64,000 nucleotides of DNA from G963717155 sp963717155. Its GTDB lineage: Bacteria; Actinomycetota; Thermoleophilia; Gaiellales; JALYLC01. Every line of letters begins with the position of its first letter. Position 1 is the first letter of the stretch. Positions 28,899 to 37,613 of the stretch are shown piece after piece. The stretch spans positions 2,108,001 through 2,172,000 of the forward strand of contig OY970326.1 of the NCBI GenBank assembly GCA_963717155.1, in the 5' to 3' direction. Made by a program: the position numbers and the translations under genes. The notes beneath the pieces are model-generated. The model was given only the letters and a program-made list of their open reading frames with translations, did no database searches and was not told the DNA's origin.

Positions 28899-30077
28899 GC
28901 GGCGAGGACCTCGAGCACCATCGCGTCTCCCTGACCGCCGCCCGAGCAGATGGCCGCAACGCCGATCCCGCCGCCCGCCGCTCCGAGCTGGCGGACGAGC
29001 GTCGCCAGCAGGCGCGCGCCGGAGGCTCCGACCGGATGTCCGAGCGCGACGGCACCGCCGTCGACGTTCACGCGATCGGGATCGGTCCCGAGCTCACGGC
29101 TCGACTGGAGCGCGACGGACGCGAACGCCTCGTTGATCTCGTAGCGGTCGACCGCCTCGGGGGCGAGTCCGGCTCGCTCCAGCGCGATGCGCGCCGCCGC
29201 AGCCGGCATGCGCGCGAGCGAGTCGTGTCGGTTCGCGGTCGCTCCCACGCCCCAGGATCCGGGCGAGCGGCACGAGACCGCGCCCGCGTGCCCACTCCTC
29301 GTCGGCGACGACCAGTGCCGCGGCGCCGTCCGTCACGCCGGGCGAGTTCCCGGCGGTGTGCGTCGGGTGCTCCCGCATCAGCGGACGCAGCGAGGCGAGC
29401 GCCTCGAGCGACGTATCTCGCCGCGGACCCTCGTCGACCTCGATCCGGGTGGCGCTCCGGCGCCCCGGCACCTCGACGGGCACGATCTCCTCGGCGAAGC
29501 GGCCGGCGTCGATGGCGGCGATCGCCCGCTCGTGCGAGCGCAGCGCCCAGCCATCGAGATCGACGCGCTCGAGACCGAGCTCGTCCGCCACCGCGCTCGC
29601 CTGCTCGTACATCAGCTTTCCCGACCAGGGATCGCGCAGGCCGTCCTCGAGCATCGCGTCCTCCAGCGTCCCGTCGCCGAGGCGATAGCCGAAGCGGGCG
29701 TTGCGCAGCAGGTAGGGGGCGTTCGACATCGACTCCATACCGCCGGCCAGCACGAGACGCCGATCGCCTGCGCGGATCGCCTGATCCGCGAGCGCGACCG
29801 CGCGCAGACCCGACGCGCACACCTTGTTGATCGTGTCGGAGCCGACGTGCTCGGGGATCCCGACGCCGAGCGAGACCTGACGCGACGGAATGTGGCCGGC
29901 GCCGGCCTGGATGACCTGTCCGAAGATGACGTACTCGATCTCGGAGGGCTCGACCCCGGCGCGTTCGAGCGCGCCGCGCGAGGCGACCTGTCCGAGGGTG
30001 ACCGCGGGCACCGCGGCGAGGCCGCCACCGACCTTCGTGAACGGCGTACGAGCGGCGCCGAGGATGACCGAGGACAT
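28895..30077 (-). pseudogene. acetyl-CoA acetyltransferase (thiolase), one frameshift
   Basis: Thiolase that condenses or cleaves acetoacetyl-CoA or 3-ketoacyl-CoA, about 393 residues when joined. The active-site Cys is in NKVCASGLRAVALA; the other catalytic motifs, NEAFA, GHPVGASG and ICSGGGQGDA, lie in the second frame. The shift is an extra base in the C4 run at 29250-29253 (G4 on the coding strand), a typical homopolymer error site. TACCCT ends 6 nt before the ATG at 30075-30077. With the downstream dehydrogenase it forms a beta-oxidation or butanoate pair. Confidence 0.88.
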
Positions 30078-30116
30078 GCTCGGAGGGTATCCGCGCCGAG
30101 CGTACGATGCGCGGCG

Positions 30117-30716
30117 ATGACGTGCGTGGACGCCTCCGAGCAGACCGTCGACAGGTGGAGCTCGCTGCCGTACGCGCCGCGCGATCGACGGGCCCCCGGC
30201 GGCGCGCGCTACGCGCCCTGGTGGCAGCGCCTGTCGGCATTCCTGCTCGACGTCACAGGTGTCCTGACCGCGATCCTGACGGTCGCGACGCCCGTGTTCG
30301 TGCTCGCCGGGCTCCGCCACACGGACGTCTCGCAACACGAGGCGCGACTGCTCGCCGTTGCTCTGCTCGTGTCCGGGGTGGTGATCGGCGCCGCCTACGC
30401 GATCGTGTTCGAGGGTCGCAGCGGCCAGACCCTCGGCAAGCGCGCGCTCGGCCTCGTCGTCGTCGCCGAGGACGGATCGCCGTGTGGCTACGGCCGTGCG
30501 ATGTCACGCGAGCTGCTCGGCCGGATCCTGATCGAAGGAATCTCGTTGCTGTTCCTCGCGCTCCCGTGGGTGCTCGCGAACCTCTCGGCTGCCTGGGACG
30601 AGAAGCGCCAGACCTGGCACGACCGGATCGGCCAGACGATCGTCGTGCGAGTCGAGCGCTCCGAGGACAGTCGATCCTTGACACACGTCGCATGCGCCCG
30701 CACACTGACACCGTGA
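30117..30716 (+). CDS. RDD-family membrane protein
   Basis: A 199-residue protein with an RDD domain: YAPWWQRLSAFLLDV near the first helix, GRSGQTLGKRALGLVVV in the middle, and QTWHDRIGQTIVV at the end, with four hydrophobic helices. The RDD Arg-Asp-Asp pattern is partly changed. Transport or regulatory roles are proposed for some members; none can be assigned. TACGAT at 30103-30108 ends 8 nt before the ATG. Its stop lies within the trp promoter and overlaps the leader GTG. Confidence 0.8.
   Translation: MTCVDASEQTVDRWSSLPYAPRDRRAPGGARYAPWWQRLSAFLLDVTGVLTAILTVATPVFVLAGLRHTDVSQHEARLLAVALLVSGVVIGAAYAIVFEGRSGQTLGKRALGLVVVAEDGSPCGYGRAMSRELLGRILIEGISLLFLALPWVLANLSAAWDEKRQTWHDRIGQTIVVRVERSEDSRSLTHVACARTLTP
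30678..30712 (+). promoter_or_regulatory. trp operon promoter
   Basis: A consensus -35 TTGACA at 30678-30683 is followed after 17 nt by CACACT at 30701-30706. The start of transcription would fall at about 30713, exactly on the GTG of the leader peptide, giving a leaderless leader. The promoter lies inside the 3-prime end of the RDD gene. Confidence 0.6.
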
Positions 30717-30799
30717 TCTCCGCCTCGCGATCCCTCGACGTCGCCCGCATCCGGGCGTCGTGGTGGTGGACCAGCGGGCGGGGAGACGTCGGCCGTTAG
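30713..30799 (+). CDS. trpL: trp leader peptide
   Basis: Predicted 28-residue peptide starting at GTG and ending at TAG. It has three consecutive Trp codons (30761-30769, residues 17-19), followed by Thr. Three Trp in a row are extremely unlikely by chance directly before trpE. Together with the downstream hairpins this is the classic ribosome-stalling sensor of charged tRNA-Trp. Leader peptides with a WWW run are known from streptomycete trp operons (established knowledge, from memory). Confidence 0.82.
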   Translation: MISASRSLDVARIRASWWWTSGRGDVGR

Positions 30800-30860
30800 C
30801 CGGCGCCACAGTCGAAAGACACCCCGCCCGAGCCTCCTTCTGGAGGCTTTTCTCGTTTTC
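30775..30860 (+). promoter_or_regulatory. trp transcription attenuator
   Basis: The terminator is a 7-bp stem, AGCCTCC (30831-30837) with GGAGGCT (30842-30848), a TTCT loop and a T-rich tail TTTTCTCGTTTT, the only T-tailed hairpin noticed in the window. Just upstream CGGGCGGGG (30775-30783, right after the Trp codons) is fully complementary to CCCCGCCCG (30822-30830), which abuts the terminator stem. A ribosome stalled on the Trp codons would block the first arm. The exact antiterminator pairing is not resolved. Confidence 0.75.
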
Positions 30861-30888
30861 TGCCCGAGAATCCGTCCGTGGAGCCCCC

Positions 30889-32304
30889 TTGAGCACTCCC
30901 TTCCCCTCTCCCTCGCGACCCGCAACCGCCACCCGCGCGCGCCGCCCGACCGTGCGCGAGCTGCCGGCCGACCTGCTGACACCCGTCGGCGCGTTCCTGC
31001 GCATCCGCCATCACGGCCCGGCGTTCCTGCTCGAGTCCGTCGAGCGAGGACAGCAGGTGGGGCGCTACTCCTTCCTCGGCGCAGGCTGCAGGCCCCTGCC
31101 GCTCGACTCGGCGCCCGACGGCGACCTCTTCGCGCCACTGCGGGTCGCCCTGTCGGAGCATGCAGGCGCCGACCGCGAGGGGCTTCCCCCGTTCACCGGT
31201 GGTGCCGTCGGCTACGTCGCCTACGACGCGATCCGGCGGTTCGAGCCGACCGTCGCGCTGCCGGACCGCCAGGAGGGCGACCCCGCGGCGCCGGCGCGCT
31301 TCCTGATCGCCGACATCGTGGTGGTCTTCGACCACGTGCGGCGCACCGTCGAGGTGATCGCCCAGCCCGGGCGCGACCGCGACGCGGATGCCATCGCCGC
31401 CGAGCTGATGGGGCCGCTTCCCGACGGTGTCGGGCCCGTCCCTGGACTCTCGGGCCCACCTGCCTCGGAGCCGGACGTGACGCCGGAGGAGTACGAGGGC
31501 TACGTCCGTCGCGCCCAGGAGCACATCGCCGCGGGGGACGCGTTCCAGATCGTCATCTCGCAGCGCCACGTCCGCCCGACCGCCGCGACGCCGTTCGCCA
31601 TCTACCGCGCGCTGCGCGCCGTGAACCCCTCCCCGTACATGGTGTTCGCCGACTTCGGCTCGCTCCAGATCGTCTCGGCATCGCCCGAGACACACGTATC
31701 GCTCACGCGCGACGGGGTTGCGACGCTGAAGCCGATCGCGGGCTCGCGCCAGCGGGGTGGCGACGGCGCCGAGGACGACGCGCTCGCCGAGGAGCTGCGG
31801 CACGACGAGAAGGAGCGCGCCGAGCACCTCATGCTGGTCGACCTCGCCCGCAACGACCTCGGCCGCGTCTGCGACCCCGGTACCGTCGAGGTCGTCAAGG
31901 AGCTGCAGGTCGAGCGATACTCGCACATCATGCACCTCGTCTCGCAGGTCGAGGGCAGGCTCCGGGCCGACGAGGATGCGTTCTCGCTGCTCGAGGCGAC
32001 GTTCCCCGCCGGCACGGTCTCGGGAGCGCCGAAGGTGCGTGCGATGCAGCTCATCTCCGAGATCGAGGGCCGGCGGCGCGGTGTCTACGCGGGTGCGATC
32101 GGCTACGTCGGCTACGACGGGGCGGTCGACACGTGCATCGGCCTGCGCACCATCGTCATGCGCGACGGGCTCGCCCTGCTGCAGGCCGGCGCAGGGATCG
32201 TGGCCGACTCGGTGCCCCACCTCGAGCATCGCGAGTGCCTCAACAAGATCGCCGCCCTCGCTGCCGCGATCGAGGTTGCCGAGACAGGCCGGTACGGACG
32301 ATGA
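30889..32304 (+). CDS. trpE: anthranilate synthase component I
   Basis: Converts chorismate and ammonia (from TrpG) to anthranilate, first step of tryptophan synthesis. About 471 residues. The N-terminal feedback-site region has LLESVERGQQVGRYSFLG; the chorismate-binding half has PFAIYRALRAVNPSPYM, IAGSRQRGGDGAEDD, LVDLARNDLGRV and FPAGTVSGAPKVRAM. The frame is open upstream through the attenuator, but TTG 30889 with GGAG at 30880-30883 gives the expected N-terminal length. A later GTG at 30952 would cut the domain short. Confidence 0.95.
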   Translation: MSTPFPSPSRPATATRARRPTVRELPADLLTPVGAFLRIRHHGPAFLLESVERGQQVGRYSFLGAGCRPLPLDSAPDGDLFAPLRVALSEHAGADREGLPPFTGGAVGYVAYDAIRRFEPTVALPDRQEGDPAAPARFLIADIVVVFDHVRRTVEVIAQPGRDRDADAIAAELMGPLPDGVGPVPGLSGPPASEPDVTPEEYEGYVRRAQEHIAAGDAFQIVISQRHVRPTAATPFAIYRALRAVNPSPYMVFADFGSLQIVSASPETHVSLTRDGVATLKPIAGSRQRGGDGAEDDALAEELRHDEKERAEHLMLVDLARNDLGRVCDPGTVEVVKELQVERYSHIMHLVSQVEGRLRADEDAFSLLEATFPAGTVSGAPKVRAMQLISEIEGRRRGVYAGAIGYVGYDGAVDTCIGLRTIVMRDGLALLQAGAGIVADSVPHLEHRECLNKIAALAAAIEVAETGRYGR

Positions 32305-32317
32305 GCGGAGTCGTCCG

Positions 32318-32944
32318 ATGCCGGTGATCCGCGCCGTCGGGAGCGACGGGGGCAGCGCACGCGCGCAGCTGCTGCTCGTGGACAACTACGACAGCTTCAC
32401 CTACAACCTCGCGCACCTGTTCTGCGAGGCAGGGGCGGACGTCGACGTCCGCCGGCATGACGCCGTGTCCGAGCAGGAGGCCGAGGACCTCGGCCCGACC
32501 CACCTGGTGATCTCGCCCGGGCCGGGACGACCGAACGAGGCCGGCGTCTCGGGCGCGTTGATCCGGCGTTTCGCCGGGCGGATCCCGGTGCTCGGGGTGT
32601 GCCTCGGGCACCAGTGCCTCGTCGAGGCCTACGGCGGTCGGGTCGACCGTGCCACGCGGCTGATGCACGGGAAGGTCGGAAGCGTGCGCCAGATCGCCGC
32701 CGACCCGCTGCTCGACGATCTTCCCGAGCCCTTCGAGGCGGGCCGCTACCACTCGCTCGCGGCGCTTCCGCCGATACCCGACGACCTCGAGGTGACGGCG
32801 GTCGACGCGGACGGCGAGATCATGGCCGTCCGCCACCGCGAGCTCGCGTTCCTGCATGGCCTGCAGTTCCACCCCGAGTCGATCCTGACGCCCCACGGCG
32901 ACCTGATCGCGCAACGGTTCCTCGCACTCGCGGACGGGTCATGA
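32318..32944 (+). CDS. trpG: anthranilate synthase component II (glutamine amidotransferase)
   Basis: Class I glutaminase that feeds ammonia to TrpE. About 208 residues. Seen are VDNYDSFTYNLAHL, SPGPGRPNEAGVS, the nucleophile Cys in LGVCLGHQCL and the His-Glu pair in GLQFHPESILTPHG. The first 16 residues before LLLVDNYDSF are extra and variable; ATG 32318 has GGAG at 32306-32309. It lies 13 nt after trpE and overlaps trpD as ATGA. Confidence 0.95.
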   Translation: MPVIRAVGSDGGSARAQLLLVDNYDSFTYNLAHLFCEAGADVDVRRHDAVSEQEAEDLGPTHLVISPGPGRPNEAGVSGALIRRFAGRIPVLGVCLGHQCLVEAYGGRVDRATRLMHGKVGSVRQIAADPLLDDLPEPFEAGRYHSLAALPPIPDDLEVTAVDADGEIMAVRHRELAFLHGLQFHPESILTPHGDLIAQRFLALADGS

Positions 32945-33951
32945 TCCCCTCGCTCCTCCCCCGCCTCCTGCGCGGCGAGTCGCTGACCGAAGAGGAGGCC
33001 CAGGCCGTGATCGGCCACGTCATGGATGGCGAGGCCAGCGAGGCGCAGATCGCGGGGCTGCTCGTCGCGCTCCGCGCGAAGGGCGAGTCCGTCCCGGAGA
33101 TCGTGGGCGCCGCTCGTGCCATGCGCGCCCATGCGATCGCCGTCGCGCCGCGCCGCACCGACCTCGTCGACACCTGCGGCACGGGCGGTGACGGGCTGCG
33201 GACGTTCAACGTGTCGACGACTGCCGGGCTCGTCGCGGCGGGTGCCGGAGCCGGGGTCGCGAAGCACGGCAACCGCGCGGTGAGCTCGGCCTCGGGATCG
33301 GCGGACGTGCTCGAGGCCCTGGGCGTCCGCCTCGACCTACCCGCCGCGCGTGTCGCCGAGTGCATCGACGAGGTGGGCTTCGGCTTCCTCTTCGCGCCGG
33401 CCCATCACCCCGCCATGCGGCACGCCGGCCCGGTGCGCAGCTCGCTCGGCGTCCGGACGATCTTCAACGTGCTCGGACCGCTCACCAACCCGGTCGGGGC
33501 ACGCCGTCAGCTCGTCGGCGTGTTCGACGAGGCGCTCGTCCTTCCGATCGCCGAGACCCTGCGGGAGCTCGGCAGCGAGCGGGCGCTCGTCGTGCACGGC
33601 TTCGACGGGCTCGACGAGCTCTCGCCCGCCGGTCCGAGCACTTGCGCCGACGCGACGCCCGCCGGCGTGAGCGTCGGAACGATCGACCCGGCCGCGCTCG
33701 GACTCGCTCCCTCGCGGACAGAGGATCTCGCAGGGGGCGACGCGGCCACAAACGCCCGACTCCTGCGTGCACTGCTCGACGGCGAGCGCGGCCCGCGTCG
33801 CGATGCCGTGGCGCTGAACGCGGGTGCCGCGCTCGTCGCCGCGGGCCTCGCGGACGACCTCGCCGCCGGCCTCACGCTCGCGATCGCCGCGATCGACGAC
33901 GGCCGCGCACGACTCACACTCGACCGACTCGTGGAGTTCACCAACGCATGA
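32941..33951 (+). CDS. trpD: anthranilate phosphoribosyltransferase
   Basis: Second step of the pathway: joins anthranilate with PRPP. The 336 residues show DTCGTGGDGLRTFNVST, AGVAKHGNRAVSSASGSADVLEALG (first 20: AGVAKHGNRAVSSASGSADV) and FLFAPAHHPAMRHA, the standard substrate motifs. The ATG overlaps the trpG stop (ATGA), and the stop overlaps the trpC start in the same way, so translation is tightly coupled. Confidence 0.96.
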   Translation: MIPSLLPRLLRGESLTEEEAQAVIGHVMDGEASEAQIAGLLVALRAKGESVPEIVGAARAMRAHAIAVAPRRTDLVDTCGTGGDGLRTFNVSTTAGLVAAGAGAGVAKHGNRAVSSASGSADVLEALGVRLDLPAARVAECIDEVGFGFLFAPAHHPAMRHAGPVRSSLGVRTIFNVLGPLTNPVGARRQLVGVFDEALVLPIAETLRELGSERALVVHGFDGLDELSPAGPSTCADATPAGVSVGTIDPAALGLAPSRTEDLAGGDAATNARLLRALLDGERGPRRDAVALNAGAALVAAGLADDLAAGLTLAIAAIDDGRARLTLDRLVEFTNA

Positions 33952-34688
33952 GCGATACGCCCGACTACCTTCGTTCGATCGGCGCGTGGACGCGCGAGCA
34001 GCTCGAGCTGCGCCGGCAGACGCGCTCGCTGATCGAGGCGCTGATCGCGACCGGTCCCGGGGCCGTGATCGCAGAGGTCAAGCGCTCGTCCCCGTCGCAG
34101 GGTGAGATCGTGCCCGACGCCGATCCGGCGGTGGTGGCACGGCACTACGCGGCGCAGGGTGCGACCGCGATCTCGGTGCTCACGTCGAAGCGCGACTTCG
34201 GCGGCAGCTATGCCGATCTCGCGGCGGTGCGCGACGCGGTCGACCTGCCGGTTCTGTGCAAGGACTTCATGGTCGACATCTGGCAGGTCACGGAGGCGCG
34301 GGTGTACGGCGCCGACGCGATCCTCGTGATCATGGCGATGGTCGAGGACGACCTGGCCGCCGACCTGATGCAGGCGGCCGAGGATCAGCAGATGGATGCG
34401 CTCGTCGAGGTGCACGACGAGGACGAGCTGCAGCGCGCCCTGCTGCTCGGAGCGCCGCTGATCGGCGTCAACGCCCGCGACCTGCGCACGCTCGAGATCG
34501 ACCGCGAGCTGCAGGCGTACCTGCTCAAGCTGCTGCCGAGCGGGTTCCTGCGCGTCGCCGAGTCGGGGATCGAGTCGGCAGCCCACGCCGCGGGGGCGCT
34601 CGCCGCCGGCGCCGACGCGCTGCTCGTCGGGACCGCGCTGATGCGCGATCCCGAGCTCCTGTCCACGCTCACGCGCGGAGTCGGATGA
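33948..34688 (+). CDS. trpC: indole-3-glycerol-phosphate synthase
   Basis: Closes the indole ring (fourth step). The 246-residue TIM barrel shows AEVKRSSPSQGEI, SVLTSKRDFGGS, LPVLCKDFMVD, VEVHDEDEL, GVNARDLRTLEI and the final VAESGIES and LLVGTALMR phosphate loops. It is slightly shorter at the N-terminus than many homologues. ATGA overlaps join it to trpD upstream and trpF downstream. Confidence 0.96.
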   Translation: MSDTPDYLRSIGAWTREQLELRRQTRSLIEALIATGPGAVIAEVKRSSPSQGEIVPDADPAVVARHYAAQGATAISVLTSKRDFGGSYADLAAVRDAVDLPVLCKDFMVDIWQVTEARVYGADAILVIMAMVEDDLAADLMQAAEDQQMDALVEVHDEDELQRALLLGAPLIGVNARDLRTLEIDRELQAYLLKLLPSGFLRVAESGIESAAHAAGALAAGADALLVGTALMRDPELLSTLTRGVG

Positions 34689-35293
34689 CGCGACTCCAGA
34701 TCAAGCTCTGCGGGTTCACGCGCGCCGAGGACGCGGCCGTCGCGGTGCAGGCGGGCGCCGACCTCATCGGGGTCGTCCTGTGGGCGCCCAGCCCGCGCGC
34801 GACCGACCGTGACGGCGCGCGGCGGGTACGCGAGGCCGTGCCCGACGGCGTGCCGCTCGTCGGCGTCTTCGTCGACGAGGAGCCCGAGACGATCGACGAG
34901 CTGGTTGCGGAGATCGGGCTCGACCGCGTCCAGTTGCACGGCGGCGAGCCGGTCTCGGAGATCCTGCGCCACGGCGGGCGCGCGTTCCGGGGCGTGCGGG
35001 ACGGCGATGCAAGCGCCGTGCCGGCGGGCGTTCCGGTGGTGTTCGACGGGCCCTTCTCTCGCTCGGCGACGCGCCCGGAGCTCGAGGCGCACTGGGCAGC
35101 CGCCCGCGCGGCCGGTGCCGACCACCCGGTGCTGCTTGCGGGCAGCCTCGATCCAGACAACGTCGCGGACGCCGTGCGCACGGCACGGCCGTACGGCGTC
35201 GACTGCTCGCGGGGGATCGAGCAGGCGCCCGGCATCAAGGACCACGATCGGCTTCGGCGCTTCGTCGCCGCGGCCAGGGAGGCCGACAGATGA
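34685..35293 (+). CDS. trpF: phosphoribosylanthranilate isomerase
   Basis: Third step of the pathway, an Amadori rearrangement. The 202-residue TIM barrel begins QIKLCGFTRAEDA with the catalytic Cys, contains VGVFVDE and VQLHGGEP, the Asp region VVFDGPFS, and ends with LLAGSLDPDNV and VDCSRGIEQAPGIKD. A separate trpF is notable because many actinobacteria use the dual HisA/PriA enzyme instead. It overlaps trpC and trpB by ATGA. Confidence 0.95.
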   Translation: MTRLQIKLCGFTRAEDAAVAVQAGADLIGVVLWAPSPRATDRDGARRVREAVPDGVPLVGVFVDEEPETIDELVAEIGLDRVQLHGGEPVSEILRHGGRAFRGVRDGDASAVPAGVPVVFDGPFSRSATRPELEAHWAAARAAGADHPVLLAGSLDPDNVADAVRTARPYGVDCSRGIEQAPGIKDHDRLRRFVAAAREADR

Positions 35294-36495
35294 GCACCAC
35301 CGCGAGGCCGGCCGAGCCGGTCACCCACCAGCCCGACGAGCGCGGCAGGTTCGGGCGCTTCGGAGGCCGGTTCGTTCCCGAGACCGTGATGGCAGCGCTC
35401 GACGAGCTCGAAGCCGCGGTCGGCGAGGCATTCTCCGATCCGGCCTTCGCGGCCGAGCGGGACCGCCTCGCACGCGACTACGTCGGCCGGCCGACGCCGA
35501 TCTACCTGGCCGAGCGCCTGACGGCCGACGTCGGCGGTGCGCGCATCTACCTGAAGCGCGAGGACCTCGCCCACACGGGGGCGCACAAGATCAACAACGC
35601 CGTCGGGCAGGCGCTGATCGCCGAGCGCCTCGGCAAGCGACGGATCGTCGCGGAGACGGGCGCCGGCCAGCACGGCGTGGCAGCGGCCACCGTGTGCGCG
35701 CGCTTCGGCATGGAGTGCATCGTGTACATGGGAGAGGAGGACACGCGGCGGCAGCGACCCAACGTCGTGCGCATGGGCCTGCTCGGAGCCGAGGTGCGCG
35801 CGGTGACCGCGGGCACCGCCACGCTCAAGGACGCCATGAACGAGGCGATCCGCGACTGGATCGCGAACGTCGAGGACACGCACTACCTGATCGGATCGGC
35901 GGCCGGGCCGCACCCCTATCCGTTGCTCGTGCGCGAGCTGCAGGCGGTGATCTCCCGCGAGGCGCGCGCCCAGCTGCTCGAGCGCGAGGACCGGTTGCCC
36001 GACGCGGTCGTCGCGTGCGTGGGCGGCGGGTCGAACGCGATCGGCGCCTTCCACGCGTTCCGCGACGATGCCGTGCGGTTGATCGGCGTCGAGGCGGGAG
36101 GCGACGGCGCCGAGCATCACGCCGCATCGATCGGCGGCGGCAAGGTCTCGGTGCTGCACGGCTCGCGGAGCTACGTGCTGTGCGACGAGCACGGCCAGGT
36201 CGTCGAGAGCCACTCGATCTCGGCCGGCCTCGACTACCCCGGGGTCGGGCCCGAGCACGCGTTCCTGGCGGAGTCCGGGCGCGCGGAGTACGTGCGGGCA
36301 TCGGACGCCGAGGCGCTCGAGAGCTTTCATCGCCTGTGCCGGCTCGAAGGCATCATCCCGGCGCTCGAGTCGGCGCACGCCCTGTCGACGGCCGAGCACC
36401 TCGCGCGCGAGCTCGGCCCCGACGGCATCGTGCTCGTGTGCCTGTCCGGCCGCGGAGACAAGGACGTCGACACCGTCGTCGGGCTCGACGCATGA
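35290..36495 (+). CDS. trpB: tryptophan synthase beta subunit
   Basis: PLP enzyme condensing indole and serine. The 401 residues include GRFGRFGGRFVPETV, the Schiff-base Lys in AHTGAHKINNAVGQAL, the GAGQHGVA and CVGGGSNAIG cofactor loops, and HSISAGLDYPGVGPEH. It is the TrpB1 type that pairs with TrpA, whose gene overlaps it by ATGA. Confidence 0.97.
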   Translation: MSTTARPAEPVTHQPDERGRFGRFGGRFVPETVMAALDELEAAVGEAFSDPAFAAERDRLARDYVGRPTPIYLAERLTADVGGARIYLKREDLAHTGAHKINNAVGQALIAERLGKRRIVAETGAGQHGVAAATVCARFGMECIVYMGEEDTRRQRPNVVRMGLLGAEVRAVTAGTATLKDAMNEAIRDWIANVEDTHYLIGSAAGPHPYPLLVRELQAVISREARAQLLEREDRLPDAVVACVGGGSNAIGAFHAFRDDAVRLIGVEAGGDGAEHHAASIGGGKVSVLHGSRSYVLCDEHGQVVESHSISAGLDYPGVGPEHAFLAESGRAEYVRASDAEALESFHRLCRLEGIIPALESAHALSTAEHLARELGPDGIVLVCLSGRGDKDVDTVVGLDA

Positions 36496-37238
36496 ACGTC
36501 GCGACGCCCGCGCTCTCGATCTACCTGATGGCCGGCGACGCGCTGCCCGAGCTCGCGGCGGCGGCGGTGCGGGGCGGGGCGACGGTCATCGAGGTCGGCA
36601 TCCCGTTCTCGGACCCGCTGGCCGACGGCCCGACGATCCAGCAGGCGGGTCAGGCGGCCCTCGCTGCCGGGATGACGCCGCGACGCTGCCTCGACGTGCT
36701 TGCCGAGACGAGGCAGGAGATCGGCCCGGCCGTCCCCCTCGTGCCGATGACCTACGCGGCAATCGTCGAACGCTATGGCGTCGATCGGTTCTGCCGCGAG
36801 GCGGGCGCGGCGGGCGCGAGCGGGCTCATCGTGGCCGATGTGCCTCCCGAGGAGGCAGCCGAGCTGGCCACGGCGGCCAGCTCGAACGGCATGGACCTCG
36901 TGCAGCTCGTCGCGCTCACGAGCCGCGACGAGCGCATCGCGCTCGCGGCGGGTGCGAGCCGAGGGTTCATCTACGTCGTGGCAGCGATCGGCACGACGGG
37001 CGCGCGCGAACAGCTCGACGTCGAGCGCCTCAGCGGTCTCCTCGCCCGCGTGCGCGCGCACGCGCACGGGCTCCCGCTGCTCTGCGGCTTCGGCGTGTCG
37101 ACCGGCGAGCAGGTCACCTCGCTGCGGGCGGCGGGCGCCGATGGCGTGATCGTGGGATCCGCGGCGATCGAGGCGGTCAACCGGGGCGGCGCGGACGAGC
37201 TCGAGCGCTTCGTCGGGTCGCTCGCGGTAGGTCTTTAA
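36492..37238 (+). CDS. trpA: tryptophan synthase alpha subunit
   Basis: Releases indole from indole-3-glycerol phosphate and channels it to TrpB. The 248-residue TIM barrel shows both catalytic acids in EVGIPFSDPLADGPTIQQ, then GLIVADVPPEE, YVVAAIGTTGAR and the phosphate loops GFGVSTGEQ and VIVGSAAIE. It is the last gene of the operon; no terminator is obvious in the 15 nt before the padR operator. Confidence 0.96.
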   Translation: MNVATPALSIYLMAGDALPELAAAAVRGGATVIEVGIPFSDPLADGPTIQQAGQAALAAGMTPRRCLDVLAETRQEIGPAVPLVPMTYAAIVERYGVDRFCREAGAAGASGLIVADVPPEEAAELATAASSNGMDLVQLVALTSRDERIALAAGASRGFIYVVAAIGTTGAREQLDVERLSGLLARVRAHAHGLPLLCGFGVSTGEQVTSLRAAGADGVIVGSAAIEAVNRGGADELERFVGSLAVGL

Positions 37239-37253
37239 GCACGCGCAACGAAC

Positions 37254-37274
37254 ATACTGTGTCGTCAACAGTAT
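37254..37274. promoter_or_regulatory. PadR-type operator before padR
   Basis: Perfect inverted repeat ATACTGT-N7-ACAGTAT. Its right arm overlaps TATGAT (37272-37277), which ends 6 nt before the GTG start of padR, so repressor binding would cover the -10 region. The same 7-nt arms with the same spacer length recur at 38099-38119. Confidence 0.8.
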
Positions 37275-37283
37275 GATCCGATG

Positions 37284-37613
37284 GTGCGCGGCGAACCGCT
37301 CAAGGGCCATCTCGACACCATGCTGCTCGCCGCGCTGCGCGACGGCCCAACCCATGGGTACGCGCTCGTTCGTCTGCTGGAGCACCGCAGCGATGGCATC
37401 TTCGTCCTCGGCGAAGGCACGATCTACCCGGCGCTGCGACGACTCGAGCGCGCCGGACTGCTGCGCAGCGGCGAGACCGTCGTGGACGGCCGCAGACGAC
37501 GCCTCTACGCGTTGACGCGATCCGGAGAGACGGCGCTCGACGAGCAGGAGCACGAGTGGAACCGGTTCGCGCGCGGCATGGCGGCGTTGCTCGCCGGCAG
37601 GGCCGGGGCGTGA
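37284..37613 (+). CDS. PadR-family transcriptional regulator
   Basis: DNA-binding repressor of about 109 residues. The winged helix shows RGEPLKGHLDTMLLAALRDG, HGYALVRLLE, GTIYPALRRLERAGLL and RRRRLYALT; a short C-terminal helix gives dimerisation. GTG 37284 is preferred over ATG 37281 because the family starts M-RGE-KGHLD and TATGAT then has leaderless spacing. The gene is followed without a gap (GTGA) by a HAAS-like partner, a common PadR pairing, and identical operators flank the pair. Confidence 0.9.
   Translation: MRGEPLKGHLDTMLLAALRDGPTHGYALVRLLEHRSDGIFVLGEGTIYPALRRLERAGLLRSGETVVDGRRRRLYALTRSGETALDEQEHEWNRFARGMAALLAGRAGA

Noticed and set aside
37272..37277. TATGAT as evidence that padR starts at ATG 37281
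   Set aside because: Only 3 nt would separate the -10 from ATG; GTG 37284 gives both leaderless spacing and the family N-terminus, so it was preferred.
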